A stretch of DNA of 64,000 nt from Daphnia carinata (taxonomy: Eukaryota; Arthropoda; Branchiopoda; Diplostraca; Daphniidae). Below are positions 37,173-51,639 of the stretch, piece after piece. The notes below the pieces were generated by a model. That model did no database searches. It was not told the DNA's origin and was given only the letters and a program-made list of their open reading frames with translations. A program made the translations under genes and the position numbers. Each line of letters opens with the position of its first letter. The first letter of the stretch is position 1. The stretch covers positions 6,238,679 to 6,302,678 of the forward strand of contig NC_081337.1 in assembly GCF_022539665.2 (NCBI RefSeq), given 5' to 3'.

Positions 37173-39560
37173 CCAAACAGGATATCGCGGTTATTGACCA
37201 CCACCAACGTTGGTGATGTTTTTTCGTTCTCGTACACAAAAATTGTTTTAGAAACAACAGATGGACGTATAAAAATCGTGCAGTGCCCTATCGACTAGGA
37301 GCAGAAGTTCCGTTTATTGTTCCCTGAAAAATAGTGGGTCCTTGTAAACGTTCAATTTATCCTTGTAATGCGACATTGGTCGCTGCCAAGACACACAGTC
37401 GCAAGGCCGTTATCGATTTCATTCGGTTCATGGGGAAGGAAATGTCCTTTGAAACGAACCCGCATCTTTTTAAGCGTATAACTGCGTAACACACGACACC
37501 TTCCGTATATTATGCGCTGCATTATCTGGTGATTTCTTTTCCATTTTATTTTTCTTTCTAAATATTCGATGGATTTATTATGCGAGTTGCATGATGGGTG
37601 GGCGAGTGTGCGCGACCTCGAGCTTTCGTGTTGACGTGCTGCTTACAAGCGACTCTGTAGCAAGGGATGAAAGACGCTTGTTAAAAATCATGTTGCATCA
37701 CCTTCTTTCATCCTATTTATTTATTTCTCTTGTTGTTGGTTTTATTCTCCACACGATTTAAAAAGCCATGAGAAAAGAGATGGGGGCAGAGGGCGGATGA
37801 ACAGCATGAAAAAAAACAACAACAACAAACAAACAAGAAAAACTGTTTTCGTATTTAAATTGTGGTCTGTTGGCTGATGTAATTCGAGGAAGAAAGCTAC
37901 GGTTTAAATGGGGAGGCATTTTTTAAAGAGATTGATAGGCCAACAGACAGAAAGTGGGGTGTTCGTTCAACGTCTGGGTGAGATAGCGCATATGGATCCG
38001 TCCCATCCGGGTTCTGAAGCCATGGGCATAGAGGCGACGACACACGAAAGCAGACGACGACAATTCCTCTGGATTGTGCTTGTCAGACGCCCCTTTTGTG
38101 GAAAAAAGATGCAGGTCCGCCGTTGTCGTATCAGGCCAGAGTCAGAAAGAGATCGATGAGGATTCTCTGGCGACGAGACATCACGACCGTGTATGTGTGG
38201 GGGGTATATATTTGTATGTTTGCTACATTGAAGAAGAAGAAAGAAAGAAAACGTCTCCCTATTCCCACCCATTTCTCTCGTCCCGCCAGCACGCTCAGCA
38301 GGATCGCTGCGGGTGTTTAGATAAAGAAAAAAAAACACGGACAGATGGTTCACTTCCTCGTTCATTTTTCCCCCCTTTTTAATAAAAAAGAAAGACGAAA
38401 GAAATCTACACCCAAAGAAGAAAAAAAAAAAAAAAAAGAAAAGAACTCGATTATAAATTGTGTGGCGCGAAAAATGTTATAGCGGCGCCCAATCGTCCGC
38501 TATGTATTTATTCGGCCCGTTCCGCTGGATGCCATTGACAAACGTCCACACGGATAATCCGTGTGCGGCGGAAAAAAAAGCGCCGTCTCACAATTCCTTC
38601 TCATTAGTTTCAGACCAAGGGTCCCCCCCATTCACGTTTCGTCGGTTTCAGTCAGTTCGGTCAAAGTAGACGCAATAGTTCCATCTGTAGCCGAACTTTT
38701 TTCAAAGTAAAAAAAATACCACGAAAAAAAAAAACATTTCTTTAAAAAACACAGCATAATAGTTATAAATAAAAGTATTAATGACCAAATTCACTGTCGG
38801 GTTTTGGCTGTCGAAGATGCGCACGTCTGACCAGTTGCATCTTTCCTTTTTAGACAAGTACGTCCAAGTGGATCCTGATATCGTGACTGGCCTTGCCTCA
38901 TCCTGCGTGTAACACACACAGAGAGAGAGAGAGAGCTTGCGTACGATGAGAAACTGCAATGTCATAGCTGCTGGGGTTTTCTTCTTCGTGATGGACGGTG
39001 AAAGGAGCGCACCAGGGTGAAAAAAAAGGAGACGGTGCGCAAGATTAGATACAATGAGATGGGGACATGAAAAGAAAAAGAAAAAAAAAAGGCGACTTGA
39101 GCGCTCAAGACGCTATGACAGCACAGACACTGTGCCAGAAAGAAATAAAAATAAAGCGTGTTGTTACAAGAAAAAAAAAAATACATATATGCACAGCGCC
39201 ACCCGATGTGTCTGGGTGGAGGCGCCTTTTTTTTTTTTTTTTTGATTATGTGACAGCGGCACAACTCGTACGGCACGATCTGTCCATCCGTTACGGACAT
39301 GTTTATACATTTTAATAGCACAGACAGATTTCTTTTGCTTGTTGCCGACTCTTTGCAATTTGGGCAGGGAAAAAAAAAGGTGTCGCCAACGTCTCGCAAC
39401 CCCCCATCGTTCGTGGATCACGCTCCTTACGTGTGAGCCACTGCGAAGGCGCAACGACGCGTAGAGCGAACGCGAAATGAAGCGGAGATGACGGCTGAAA
39501 TCACAGTTGAAAATGTCGGGAATTAGAAAGGAAGAAAACGTTCAAATGTAAGGCGCGCGG

Positions 39561-39568
39561 TATAAAAG
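39561..39568 (+). promoter_or_regulatory. strong TATA-box-like motif
   Basis: GCGCGCGGTATAAAAGGAG is close to the ideal TATA box in a GC-rich setting, unlike the casual TATA strings elsewhere. Transcription would start near 39590. The only notable downstream frame is a 71-codon ORF at 39660-39875, for which I see no homology. This may be the promoter of a short or noncoding transcript, or chance. Confidence 0.3.
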
Positions 39569-42500
39569 GAGAGTTGCGTGTTGGCATATTATTTGATGAC
39601 AAATTGAAGACTCCAGGCGAGCCAAATAGTTTCCCATCATACAAGAAAAGAAAAAAAAAATGCTCGACCTAGCAGCGATGCTAATCCGGTCAACTAGTTT
39701 CCTACCGAACCAATCATCATTTCCTAAATGGAGAAAATTTGTAATATTTTTTTTTGTATTTATTCTATTCGAGGTGGGAAAAGAAAGTGTCTTTATTCTC
39801 TCACCCTGTACGCTGGTTTTCGCCTACAGGCATCATTTGGAATGTTTAACACTTATAAATAGACTCACACAATAGGGGAAATATACACAACAATAGCCTG
39901 ATAAACTTGCCAAAGGCTTTTTCCATTATTCCTCCTCTTTTTTTTTCGTTTTTGTTTGTTTTGTTATCATTTTCTCAATTTGGTAAAGCGAGTGGGAGAC
40001 AAGTCTTTGTTGATTTATTGTCCGGTAGTTTTCTCTCTCATACACCAGGAGCTACATCCTGTAACGGAATTAGGCTTCACATTATGCAAAATTTAAAGGC
40101 AAAATCTCATAGACAAAGTAGATACAGACAAAATGAACGATAAGCCAACACCGAAGAACCCTCGGGTATTTTTCTTTCTCAGTGTCCTATCAAGTCCGTT
40201 AATGCATCAATCAGCCTGAACATTTTTTTTTTCTTGAACGGAAAGATCCGTAAGTTGATTTTTTTTTTTTTTTTGAAGCGAGTTTCAATTAAACTCGTGG
40301 ACGACGCCAAAAAAGAAAAGACGTAGACTACACGCAGGTAAATGGTTCGATTGAGGGTGATGCCGGCTAATGAAAGGGTGCGCGGTTTGCCGTTAGCATC
40401 TAACGAGAAATATTTTTCATCATCGAGGTGGCAGATGCCGGTACTTTTATTTTTACCTGCAATCTAAAATTTCAATCGCAATGCTCAATCTTTATGCGAT
40501 TTGTTCTTTAATTCTTCGTTTTTTTTTCTCAAGCATCGCTGTTTCACGAAATTTGCCATCGAAATGCTGGTCGCACACACCTGCCGGACTCGACAGCGCC
40601 GAGAGTCACATGGTACGGTAATAAATCAAACACGTGAATACATAAATCCTTAATTTTTTGTTTCGACTTTCTTTAATGTTTGCGTCTTCCTTTTGGGATG
40701 TGTTTCGATGGTTTAGCCATTGGCATTATTTTTATCCGCGTTTGAATACATAAGCGTAAAAACATTGCTGGGCGGGGTAAAATCGCAGTGCCATTCCCTT
40801 TTCTTTTACATTTGTTTCAAAAAAGGAGATGAACGATAAAGGAAAAGGCGAAATGATTGATATCCAATCGCTGACAATTGAGACCTGTTGTTTCTCTATT
40901 GTATATCCATTTTTTGTACAAACAATTGAAAGGGTCCCATTAGATGGAGACATTCCTGTCCACGATGCCTGACTTGTTGATTCGATGTCTAAGCGTCCTT
41001 GCCGGATCTTTTATGATTATATTGTTCCCATCGCGCTTGGTAGCGACTTTCAAAGTTTATTTGTTTAACGGCCAAGAAAAAAAGATGAGAATTGAAAGAG
41101 GTTGAGGCGTCGTATAGCAAAACGGTCAATAAGGGAAACATCGTTGTGGCGTGCCACGTTGCCGTTGTTTTAACCTCAAACACCTATCCATCCATTGAGC
41201 GTGAAGAAGAGGTAAGACACATCGTTTAACCTCACGTCGCACAAGTCCTCCATCTTTGTGCGTGAAATCCGCAAAGGAAAAAAAAGGCAAAGACGATAGT
41301 TTTTCTTGCTGTCCATATTGTCCGTGTTCTTTACAGTTCACTTGTATTTTAAATAGAAGGGTTCATTCATCACTCAGCGTGTTGCCTTTTTCGAACAGGG
41401 CTTTTATTCCTTTTACTTCAATCGAGATTCGAATACATCAGCCCTTCCGGTTCATTACATATGCGTCATTCCGTTATTCTACTTTTTTTTGTGGGTTGTG
41501 GTTGTATAGGATCCCGGATCACATCATTACTTTATTGCGAAGTGAAAAAAGAAAAAAAAAGTATTAAGAGATGAGCGAGAGAAAAAATGCAGACGCCTCA
41601 ACGGCTGCGGAATGTGCCGCCACCATTTGCATATAAATGAAAGGGCTAGTTTGGGAAGTGAAAGGGGGAATCTTTGGAATTGCTGCTGATAATATAGCGA
41701 ATTGAGAGAGAATGACGTGAATACTCTCCTCCCATTTACAAGGCTTCTTTTACATAAATATTTCCTGACTATAGCGCATTCAGACTTAAAAAGGACAATT
41801 CCGGTTTACGCAGTGTCTAAATGTCACCATTTCAATTTTTTGGTCTTTGCTTTGTTGTTTCTCTTTCTGGAGTTTGTCATTCGATCTTTGTTAGGTCGTA
41901 ATGGACGAACTCGGTCAGAACGGTCCGTAGATGTCCGTATATCGCGCAGAATGTTTCGCAAGAAAGATGACGTTTTGCTGTTTATCTTTTCAGACACTCG
42001 TCGGGTGGATAGACATTGCCTTGTTTTTATTAAGGCCACGCACATTTGGTATATTACTTACAACTCTATAAGTACCAGCAAAAATGTGGGAGAACGGCAG
42101 GCAGAAGGAAAGGCGAGAAACGACGTCGAGATCAGTGCCAATTTGGGCAAACATGGAGAAATGGGATTGAGAGAGAAGGGAAGGGCAAAAGGGGAAAGAA
42201 AAAATGAAATAAAATAAAGGATGGGCCTTTATTTGGCCTCTCCTCTGAGGCTCTGACACACAGTCGCCGCGTGATTTCTAGTCAAATCTTCATTTGCATA
42301 TGAACAAAAACACACATGGAGGCCTCCGTCCTGCCTTGCCCATATCGTTTCTATTCAATAGCCGGTCCCGTGTTTTTTTTTTTCCTACGTCAAAGCAACC
42401 GAATACAACTAGTTGCAAAAGTCCCGACCCTGTATAATCTGATAGTATAACATTTAGAAAGCAAAACACAATGTCCATCTATATCCCAGCCGAGATAAAA

Positions 42501-45214
42501 GAAGAATCAGATAGAGTCAAGTTGTACTGCATAATACAATGGAAGAATAAGATTCATTACAACAAATTGGTCTTCAGCTGGGCGATCCATTTTCCGCCCG
42601 TCTCTCGTTTCTCGAGGATCTGTGCATCGTACCACTTTTAACCCTTTTGTACCACTGCTGCATATCTTCTGTACTTAAAAAAGAACGAACACATTCGTTT
42701 CTCTGTTTTTGAACGACGGGCGACTCGTGCCGCCTCTCTTGGTAAAAAAAAAAAAAAAAAACAGTGTGCGACTTGTGTAGCTGCTGGCGCCCTAGTTCAA
42801 ACAACAGCAAAAAGAAGAGGCAAAGACACACACAGAGTATATGTAAAGTCGTTGAATGGCCAAGTCGTCAGCCATTTTGGCCAACTCGGTTGTTTTCTGC
42901 TATTTACATCAACGGCATCGTTTATTTTTCTTTCGCTTCTTTCTGTCTCTCTCTCTCACTCGAATAGTTCCCGCTGGGCTTTCGACCGTCTTTATACGAC
43001 CCATATACTTATTATATAGCAAGACTATATCCACAACTATATTTGCTAGAAAACTTCTCCGAAGCTTCTTTTTCTTTTTACTTTTTAAGAGGCGATAAAT
43101 TTTCGTGTTTTTTTTTTCTTTCTTTCTCTTCCCCGCGATTTATTCGGACCGTGTGTCTGAGTACAGTTCTATACACAGAGAAACAAACACTCTGCTGGTT
43201 ATTTTAAGTGCGGACAGACGAATGGTAAAATGAGTGAAAAGAAAATAAAACAACAAAGCGGGTGTTGAAAATGTGCGGAATCTGAAAGATTTTCGGCTCA
43301 TTCGTTTCGCTTCTCCTATTTGGAAAGCAACACAACGACTGACTATACGCTAACGATAAGTATGTAGACAGAAAAGAAGCGCTGCATACGTCGCCTAAGT
43401 ATATATATTGTGTTTAGTGCCAATTTCAATTTAGTGGCTTTACATAGTTTGGACAGCCATTTTTGAAAAATTGAAGTTAGAAGAACAGGCGGGTTAAGAA
43501 GTGAAGACAAAAAGAAATAAAAGCGCATTATTATTCCTATTACCAACACTACGCTGGGGTTTATTAAACAGTTTAAAACGTTGCGCGTTCAGAACATCGT
43601 TTGTTGGTTGAGTTTTTACATTCACGCTAGCCGACGCCCGTTCGCAACAGAAAGCTCTGTCTTTCCATGGATAATGTTGTTTCTTTCTGGGTGTGTTGAA
43701 TCGTGCGAGTGTGGGAAATGAGCAAAGCAATTCGAAATCTCTTTATCCAACCTATAATTGAAGGTCTCGTTTGTTGAATTTTAACAAGAAAAACAGTGTT
43801 CCAAGATTGTGTCAAACAAAAAAAGAGATCGTCCATTAGTCAACGACAATCCGCGGTTTTTCGATTGCAGTCAAGAGAAATAAGACAAACAAAATGTTGA
43901 ACGCAAGGCGAGACCGCCTGCTGTGCTTATGCAAATCCTTGAGAAAACTGTAGCCTAAATATTTATGTTTCATATTATTCATAGCTGATGTATCTCTATC
44001 CACCTTTGATTGCAAACTGTGTTGTCTCTGTGTGTTCCCAAACAATCGTGGAAAGTTTGCATACAAGACGAACGGCCATGTTAACAACGGTGCCAGTAAA
44101 CTTGTCCTTGGAAGATGTCGGGATGCTGTGCTGCTTTTCATCGTGTGCCAGTTGTTCCCCATGGCCGGATGACGATGAAAAAGACCTCCACTTTATTACG
44201 CAGGTTAAACTGAGACACACCATAAGAAGGATGATATAGTCATACAACTTACCATATTTAATTAAATTTCATTCCTATGATAAGGTCCGATCAAAAAGAC
44301 GCATTATTGACAGCGTGAAAACAATCCAGGAGCGGTCCGATTGTTTATAGGGGGCGAGTTGCGATATTAATTACACACCTGTTATTAGTTTCGTCTATAC
44401 ACATTCCCACCCAACCTGATAGAAAGCTCCTGCTGCCTCGCGTTTTGCCCCAACTCGTGCGTCTAATAAGTTGTGCTCTCCTTTCTTTCTTAACACGGTG
44501 TTCTGTCTCTTCATTTCCATTTACGTTCTATCCATTATGAGGCACTCTCTTTTAGCGCTTGTGTTCTCAACGACGTCAAGAAATATTAAGATCTATTCGC
44601 ACAACCCAATATTTTTTCACGACTAGTAATCGACTCGACACGAACCGGCCCGACCCACAAGCCCGTTCAATGCTAACCGATTTAGGTGGTTGCTCACGCG
44701 CTCTTTGCCTCATTTCGTGTCGCTATTATTACAGATTTTGTTGATTGCGTTTGACGTCCATCAATTTTGCTAGTCAAAAAGTCGAAATACAAAACAAAAA
44801 GAAGTCGGTCACCGTCGATGAACGATTTTCTATGCATTCCTTCTATTTTGAAATACTGTCTAGAAACATAGTGGAGCTTCGCGGAAACCTTTTTATTACT
44901 TACCGATAAGTCTATGTACATACTACACCGACCTTAATTGCCTTTCCTTTTTCTTTCGGTTTGAACAATGATTCGCACTTTACAAGTAAACCCGCTTCTC
45001 TCTTTACTCCATTTCAAATAGAATTCCCGTTTAAAAAAGATAAACGAAATCACGCTTCATCGCTCACGTCCGTCAAACAATGGGGAAAAACTAAAATTCT
45101 TACAAGGTTCTTCTTCTTCTGAGCTCCTGGCCTTGGTTTGCCCAATTGCATATCTACCTGTGCTTTCAGAAGGTAGCACCACGCTCACGATGCGCATTAT
45201 GCAACAAGGGCATC

Positions 45215-45233
45215 GAGAGAGAGAGAGAGAGAG
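45215..45233. repeat. (GA)n microsatellite
   Basis: Nine perfect GA units, flanked by CATC and GGCACGCGTG. GA repeats can bind GAGA-factor-like proteins in arthropods, but no promoter is recognised here. Confidence 0.9.
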
Positions 45234-48200
45234 GGCACGCGTGACCCGTGCTAATGGATTGGACAGAGATAGTGAGTGTCTATAGATATGGGGTAGCGCC
45301 TAGCTGTAAAAATAATAATACGTTATAGAGGCAGTGTAATAGGAACGCGCGCGCTCACGAGACACGAAGATAGATGCCCAAATATTAGCAGCAAGTTGCT
45401 AAGCCAGTAGCAAAGCACATCGGAGCACTTTGCTTAATGTAACACACATTATCGACTTTTGACGGCAAAGCTGGCAACTTTCCCGGTGTATGTTGAAGAA
45501 AACATTTTTTATTTAATGAATTCCGAGAAAACGACCTATTGGCTGATTTCGTTTTGACAGATGTAGGCTAACGTCGGGAGGGACAAGCGTTGCCACGGTA
45601 ACGGATCGTTGCGTAATAGCGGCTCCGAAGTCCCCACGCCCAAATTTTGTATCTTGTTTTTTTTTTTTATTTGTAGACTCTCGAAAGTGATCGGTTTTTC
45701 TTAGCGATTTAGCAATAAAAATGTTGTTGCAAAGTAAAAGTGCTTCTCCCGTTTTTGTTTTGTCACGCTGGACATGCCAACTATACGTTTACCAACCGTC
45801 TCTTTTCTCTACATCTCTTTTTACGCCATAGTTGTGCATACGTGTTTTAACAGTCTATTTCTTTATTCCCCCTTTTCGACTTGGCCCTTTGTTCATCGTT
45901 TTTTGTTCCTCAATTGATTTATGTATCGAACACTGCAAGAGCTGAAAGGTGCGGTAATGCAAATGCCATTCCAAATGAGAGGCTGGAAAAAAGAAAACCC
46001 ACACAGAAAGGAAATAATATACAGCGAGGGTGGGATTTGTGTGTACACATGTCGACACACCCAAAACAACGAAGAAAAAAACTTGGTTTACAATCCATTT
46101 TTTTGTTTCGTTTTCATAATTTTAATTTGAAAAAGATTTTCAAGAAAATTATTTTATTATACTGCACGTAAGTTACGAGCTGATGCAACCTCCAGATTCT
46201 GGCGAAGCTCTGAAACGAAAAAAACTATTGATCCTATACAAGGTGGAAGGTGTTGTTGAGAGGCTATAAAATAGCGAAAATGTTATAAGGTTTACGAGGA
46301 AAGCAAAACAAAAAACAGAACAGGCCACGCCAGAGTTTTTTGTTTCTGACGCCTCTGTGTATAACATAGTCACACTCGAAATGAATCTGATGTTTTGTTG
46401 TAGTGATACGTTGCACAGCTTCTATCACACCATTAATATGTTTTTAATAAGCACGGCCATCAGCAACTCCCTCTTTTCGTGAAACACCTCAGACGAAGAT
46501 GACGCCCACCGTAAAATGTTGGTTACGTTAACATAACTATTAGCTCTGGCGTAGTTAACGCAGACTTCGACTCGATTTTGCATGAGTGCATAAGTTTCAT
46601 CAATTCGTTTAGCGATGTAGACTATACCGAAAATCGATGACGTTCATTAAATGAATCCTTTAAGAAACGTTTAAATCGAGTTTGCTTTGATGCAACACTT
46701 CGTGACGATTTCGTGATTAACGATGGCGCACATCTCGACTTACATATATGGGACTTGTCACCTTGACAGCTTAATCCGGACAAGATCTCAACCAGATATG
46801 CAACAACTTTTCCAAGATGGAGTCATGATAACTGGTTTTGTTTTTACAAAATAAGCTTGTGGTCTCACCTGTAAGACTATAGTTGAGTCACTATCTAACT
46901 GGAAAGGGGAGTCCTTTTACAGATCAATTAATTTTTCGTCCTTTCTCCGGGGCTTTACATTTCCTAGGAATATACTGGATGCAAAGCAAAAATCAAGATT
47001 TTTATTTTGAAGCTAGAAAAATTTAGAGTGGGGCAGATTCTCTTAGCAGCATTCCGTAGGAGCAGTTTTCCTTAAAGCAGAACTAGTGCAACTACTCGTT
47101 ATCGAGTTGTTTTCCTTTTATTGCCATGCGGAACGCTTGATGGATAAAGAACAATAATTACCATTAATGGAGAAATGAAAACTGTTTGATCGAAATCCAT
47201 TTGCTTCGCCTAGCTTCTCTGCTTACTTCTAAATGCACCAGCATGAATATTGATTGGTTCGGTTATCGAAACATACAGCGCTGGACAACTTGATGTCGAA
47301 ACCATATAACGAAATTGAAGATGGTTGACATTCGTGTGACAGAGGAAACCGACCACCCAGTTGTTTATGGTCACGATTTTTTTGGTTATCCATTTTCCTT
47401 ATTTCATTTCATTTTTTTGTTCAGTAGATAAGCTTCCTATAATTTCTTATAGGAAATCGTTCGTATAATAAATGGATTGGGAAAGTGAATCGCAAACCAG
47501 TTGCGTTTGCATTGGCGATTTTTGCTTTATGGAGGTCATGGCTATTTAGAATAAATGATTATTGTTCCATTTAGCTGTCCTATAGCCTGGGCATGTCCCT
47601 TTAAGTCTTACAGTAAAATAAACGAAAAAAAAAAAACAAAAGACGGGGAAAAATATGGTGCGTACGCGATACACGGCACGTACATCCAGAAACTATAAGC
47701 CCACCTTATTGGGTTTATCGTGAGACCATATCTCTGGGACCAATTTGACAGTTTTTACAATTTAAAATGTCGTTTCTACCCCGTTTGCATTCCTCTTATT
47801 TCCTTTGCCGATCTTTTAAATATAAATATGTCTCCTCGATTGGTTGCGTAACTCACGAGATGATTATCTGAAGATGGGAGGCATATAAAATAGGTCTCAA
47901 CGAAGGACAGCAGCCGCATCGATTCGACGTTATCGCTCACATTAAATCGGCTCTTGAAAGAGACTAATGATTCGCTTAATAAATTTGCAATCCGTTTGGT
48001 TATTTCGATTTGTGATGCTGCAAACGCAAACAGGTGGAAGGGACGCATGGGTGGGCAATTTGCATGCTATACTGGTGTGGTTGCATAGATATTTACGGCG
48101 ATAGGTCCCAGGGTCGCTGTGTGAGCCAAAAGGCGTGGCTGTTGATCCATGTCGGCAGCACGAACAAGTTCTTCCTGTCAAGCTCGCCGTCCCTTTCCAA

Positions 48201-48953
48201 ATGTCTTGTGGACATTTAGACTCAATGAACCCTAAGCCATAGTAACGTCTATGGAATTTAAAATTTCGTAACCGAATCTGAATATATAGCCGACTTGTTT
48301 TTCCATTCAGTTGCCAAACCCTTTTAATTTCTAATCATCGACCATCGGATTGTTTTTTTTTTCTTTACCAGTTCCCTTTATCGAATAATGCATGCGTATA
48401 CCACTCTGCAGTTTGTATCGAGTGTGTATACACACGAAAACAGTTGTCGCTAAGGTATAACAAAAATAGTTGGGAGAAACCCCTGGCTACATACACCTTA
48501 GCCACAAGCCAAGATATGTGTACACACACGTTAATTGGCATGCAAATGAGAACGACAAAAGCTTTCGCGTTGACAATGGTGAATCGCAAATGTTTTGAGA
48601 AACGGGATCAGCCACACAATCAACAAAACGTAGCACTTTTCTTCGGTTACATATCCAGTGTCGTTTGCGTTCCCATGTTTGGCGTTTTAGCATGCCCAAT
48701 GCCTCCGCCATTAGAACGAGTTAAACAAGCTTTTTTTGTTTCTCTCATTCCTATTATCGTTCTTGTTTTTGGTTAGTGAACTGTAGTCTTAGTCGAAAAA
48801 GATCAAAAATTTTGATTCCATGTGCGCGTAAGCGTGTGTGCGATACAAACGAGACATCACTAGCAGACTGGAGAATCTTGGCCGCGTCAAACGCTTACGA
48901 TGTCGATCATGCTCAGACCAGGTTACATTTTTCAATAATAGATAACGTTATTA

Positions 48954-48967
48954 CCCCCCCCCCCCCC
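48954..48967. repeat. poly-C tract, 14 nt
   Basis: An uninterrupted run of 14 C, the first such long C run in the window. Further C or G runs follow downstream. Confidence 0.9.
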
Positions 48968-51618
48968 GTTTTCTTAGATTAAAATGATGAACGTTGGTTC
49001 GATTTTTTCCGAGAAGGTAGGAGACGTCGAGTTGACTGACCACTTCCTGATTAAGTTATCGGACGGTTAACCAAATCAAGCGAGGATGAAGAGAAATTTT
49101 AGTTGGCAGGTCGTGATATTGCCTAGCTTTTATAGTGTACAAAAAAAAACATTGAACAGCGGTGGAGAGAAACTTTAAAAAATTGAGCATTTCTTCGAAA
49201 ATGCCTTGTGCCAACAAGTTGAAAAATGAGAATTGAATTTGTGATGATGAGAGATGTGCAGTAATATCCAGCTATCTGTTAGATGAATCCAGCACAAGCT
49301 ACAGACCTTCACTTGGGTAATAAAAAAAAAATAATAAGTATCCATCATCTTGTGAATAGAACAGAAAAGAGAGAAAAGTCAAACAGAACAAAGGGAAATA
49401 TATGTATGTATATATGCAATACGGGCTATAAGATTGTTATTGTTATCCGCACATTACAAATACTATTTTGACTTGATAATATCTACATTTTTCTTCTTCT
49501 TTTTTTTTAATAAAGAGGCCATACGATGAGACTAGCGGGGAGTCTGTAACATTGCTGCTGTGTTTGATGATGATGACGTGAAGGCTGCCCACCCCCTTAG
49601 ATTTTCATTTTGATTCCTGCAGAAACCAAAAAGATTCTTCTTTCTTTCATTTTTACGATCACTTTTATACGAATGTCCAATGTTGAGGGTACAACACACA
49701 GCCCCCTTTTCGAACCGGCGGCTCCAGTAACATCGAAATGCATATATATATACTCTTCGCTGCATTTTCATTGTCGCCATCAACCCAAATTCCCTCCTCT
49801 CTCTTAACACCACCTTTTTCTAGTTTTTTTTTTTTCCCGTACTTTTTCCAAAGAAAAGAAAAAACAAGAAACGCCATATATTGCGTTAACGGTGTATTCC
49901 AGGAAGAAAGGCACAGTCGAATGAAAAGAGCTAAAGCTATAACTTACATTTTAACGCGGTCTCTTGTTTCCCGCATGCAAAGATCCCGAAATTTTTCTTT
50001 CTTTTATAGACTTTGCGCTCGAATAGAAGAAATGGCCAAATTTAGACTTGTTTGTTATTGCTTTTTACTTCTTTCTATACGAGATTTAGTTTTTGTTCTT
50101 TTTCCAGCCTGTGTATGGAGGCAAGACGGACAGATCTAGAAAAAAAAAATAAAAGGATAAAAGCCACAAAAACACTTGGGAGGGATGCGCATAAAAGCAG
50201 ACAAGTTTTCCGTAGACACGGCGAAGAATGAAATGGTCATACATAGTTTCACCTTTCGCATATTTCACAAAGGAAAATGTTTTTAATAATGATATTAACT
50301 CGTTTATATTTTTTTTTGTTCTTCTAATAACGAAGAAAAAAAAAAAAGGAAGGCATTAAAAGTGGAACGAAAACATAATTTCATGCGCTCCTTCTGTCTG
50401 TTTCACTCGCATCATCTCCTCCTACCTTGTTGCTTTTTTTGTTTGCCTCATTGTTAAAAATCTATTCTGTTTTCATCTCTTGGCTGCCTATTTTTATTAA
50501 ATAGGAGGAACGCGTTTTGATGGATTCATTTGATTCTGTTTGCTGTTTGATTCGAGGAAGGAGAGAAAGAAAGAAATGAGTCTCGTGACGCAGAGCGATG
50601 GCAACAAATCGATTCGCATTACAATCTTTCCAATTGTTCCCGTCGTTTTTTCTCATAAACGATGGCAACATGGTCAATCAAGTCCAGCGGGGAGAGTCGA
50701 AGTTTGAAACGGAAAGATTCCGCGCTTAATGGAACGATTCCATTTAAGGGACACTACAAGAACAACAACAACAACAAAAAAAAAACATCTAGACGTACCT
50801 TTCCCTTTAAAGAAGATACAGTATACTATATATATATATAGTATGTAGTGTGTAGTAACTATAGAGAAAGAAAGAGACGTGAGAGGGAAGGTTGCCCAAT
50901 CGATCTGTCAGTTGGCCGCCGATTACGACATCCATCATAGACAATCCCGGCGCGCTGGACTACGGGAGACGCTATAGGAATCCCGAAGTATATAAGAAAA
51001 AAGGAAGAAGAAAGAATGTTTTCCCATTCATTAGTGGACGAGAGCTGACACGTTGATCGAGTAGTTCAGCCTCGAACGGTGATATTGGCATCAAGATGAG
51101 GACAGCCACAAGAGCGACTGACGTGGCCTGGGTCGATTCTTTTTTGCGTGATACGCTCCTTGGATCTCTCCTCATGTAAAAAAAAACAAAACAACAAAAT
51201 TCTGTTCGCTTCTTATATATACATCTACGTTGTATCTCTTAAGAAAATGAAAAAAAAAAAAAAAACATTTCTCAGTTTTTTGTTGTCGCATTTCGATGTC
51301 GTTGTGCGGTGATCTGTCGCCAACGTTCCTTTTCTCCTCTCTTTTTGGTGAGTGTGTAAGCGGCGCTGTGAACGCACACACAGATCCTGTATGTATATAT
51401 TTATATATACGTTTCATCGAGACCTCTAGACACTCTGTCTCTCGACTAGCGCATTGTCTAATTCCTCGGCGCTTCTCGCTTGTCACTCACGTTTCTTTTT
51501 GTGTGTGCGTTCGCAGCCGGAAAAACTACACCTACACGAACAATGTCCTGGTCTAAGATGACTTATATATAAATATAAATAGAGAAGGACTTTTTTTTTT
51601 TTATTCATCCATCACATT

Positions 51619-51639
51619 TGTGTGTGTGTGTGTGTGTGT
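51619..51639. repeat. (TG)n microsatellite
   Basis: About ten perfect TG units, lying between a poly-T run at about 51591-51602 and TTTACC. Confidence 0.9.

Larger units (their letters stand above)
29451..48900. other. long gene-free stretch
   Basis: About 19 kb in which I recognise no protein family, RNA gene or transposon. Open frames here are mostly under 110 codons and look like chance frames in AT-rich DNA with homopolymers. Individual items noted separately are tRNA-like A/B boxes on the minus strand near 31.23-31.29 kb, a strong TATA box at 39561, an octamer next to a TATA-like motif at 41625-41638, and TC and GA microsatellites. It could be intergenic or part of a very long intron. 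Confidence 0.45.

Noticed and set aside
38090-38320. overlapping open frames on both strands near 38.1-38.3 kb
   Set aside because: Three different frames are open at once, a sign of composition and not of coding; none has homology I can name.
37967-38365. 132-codon minus-strand open frame
   Set aside because: It has no recognised family or supporting splice structure, part of it is coded by A/T runs, and there is a competing open frame on the other strand.
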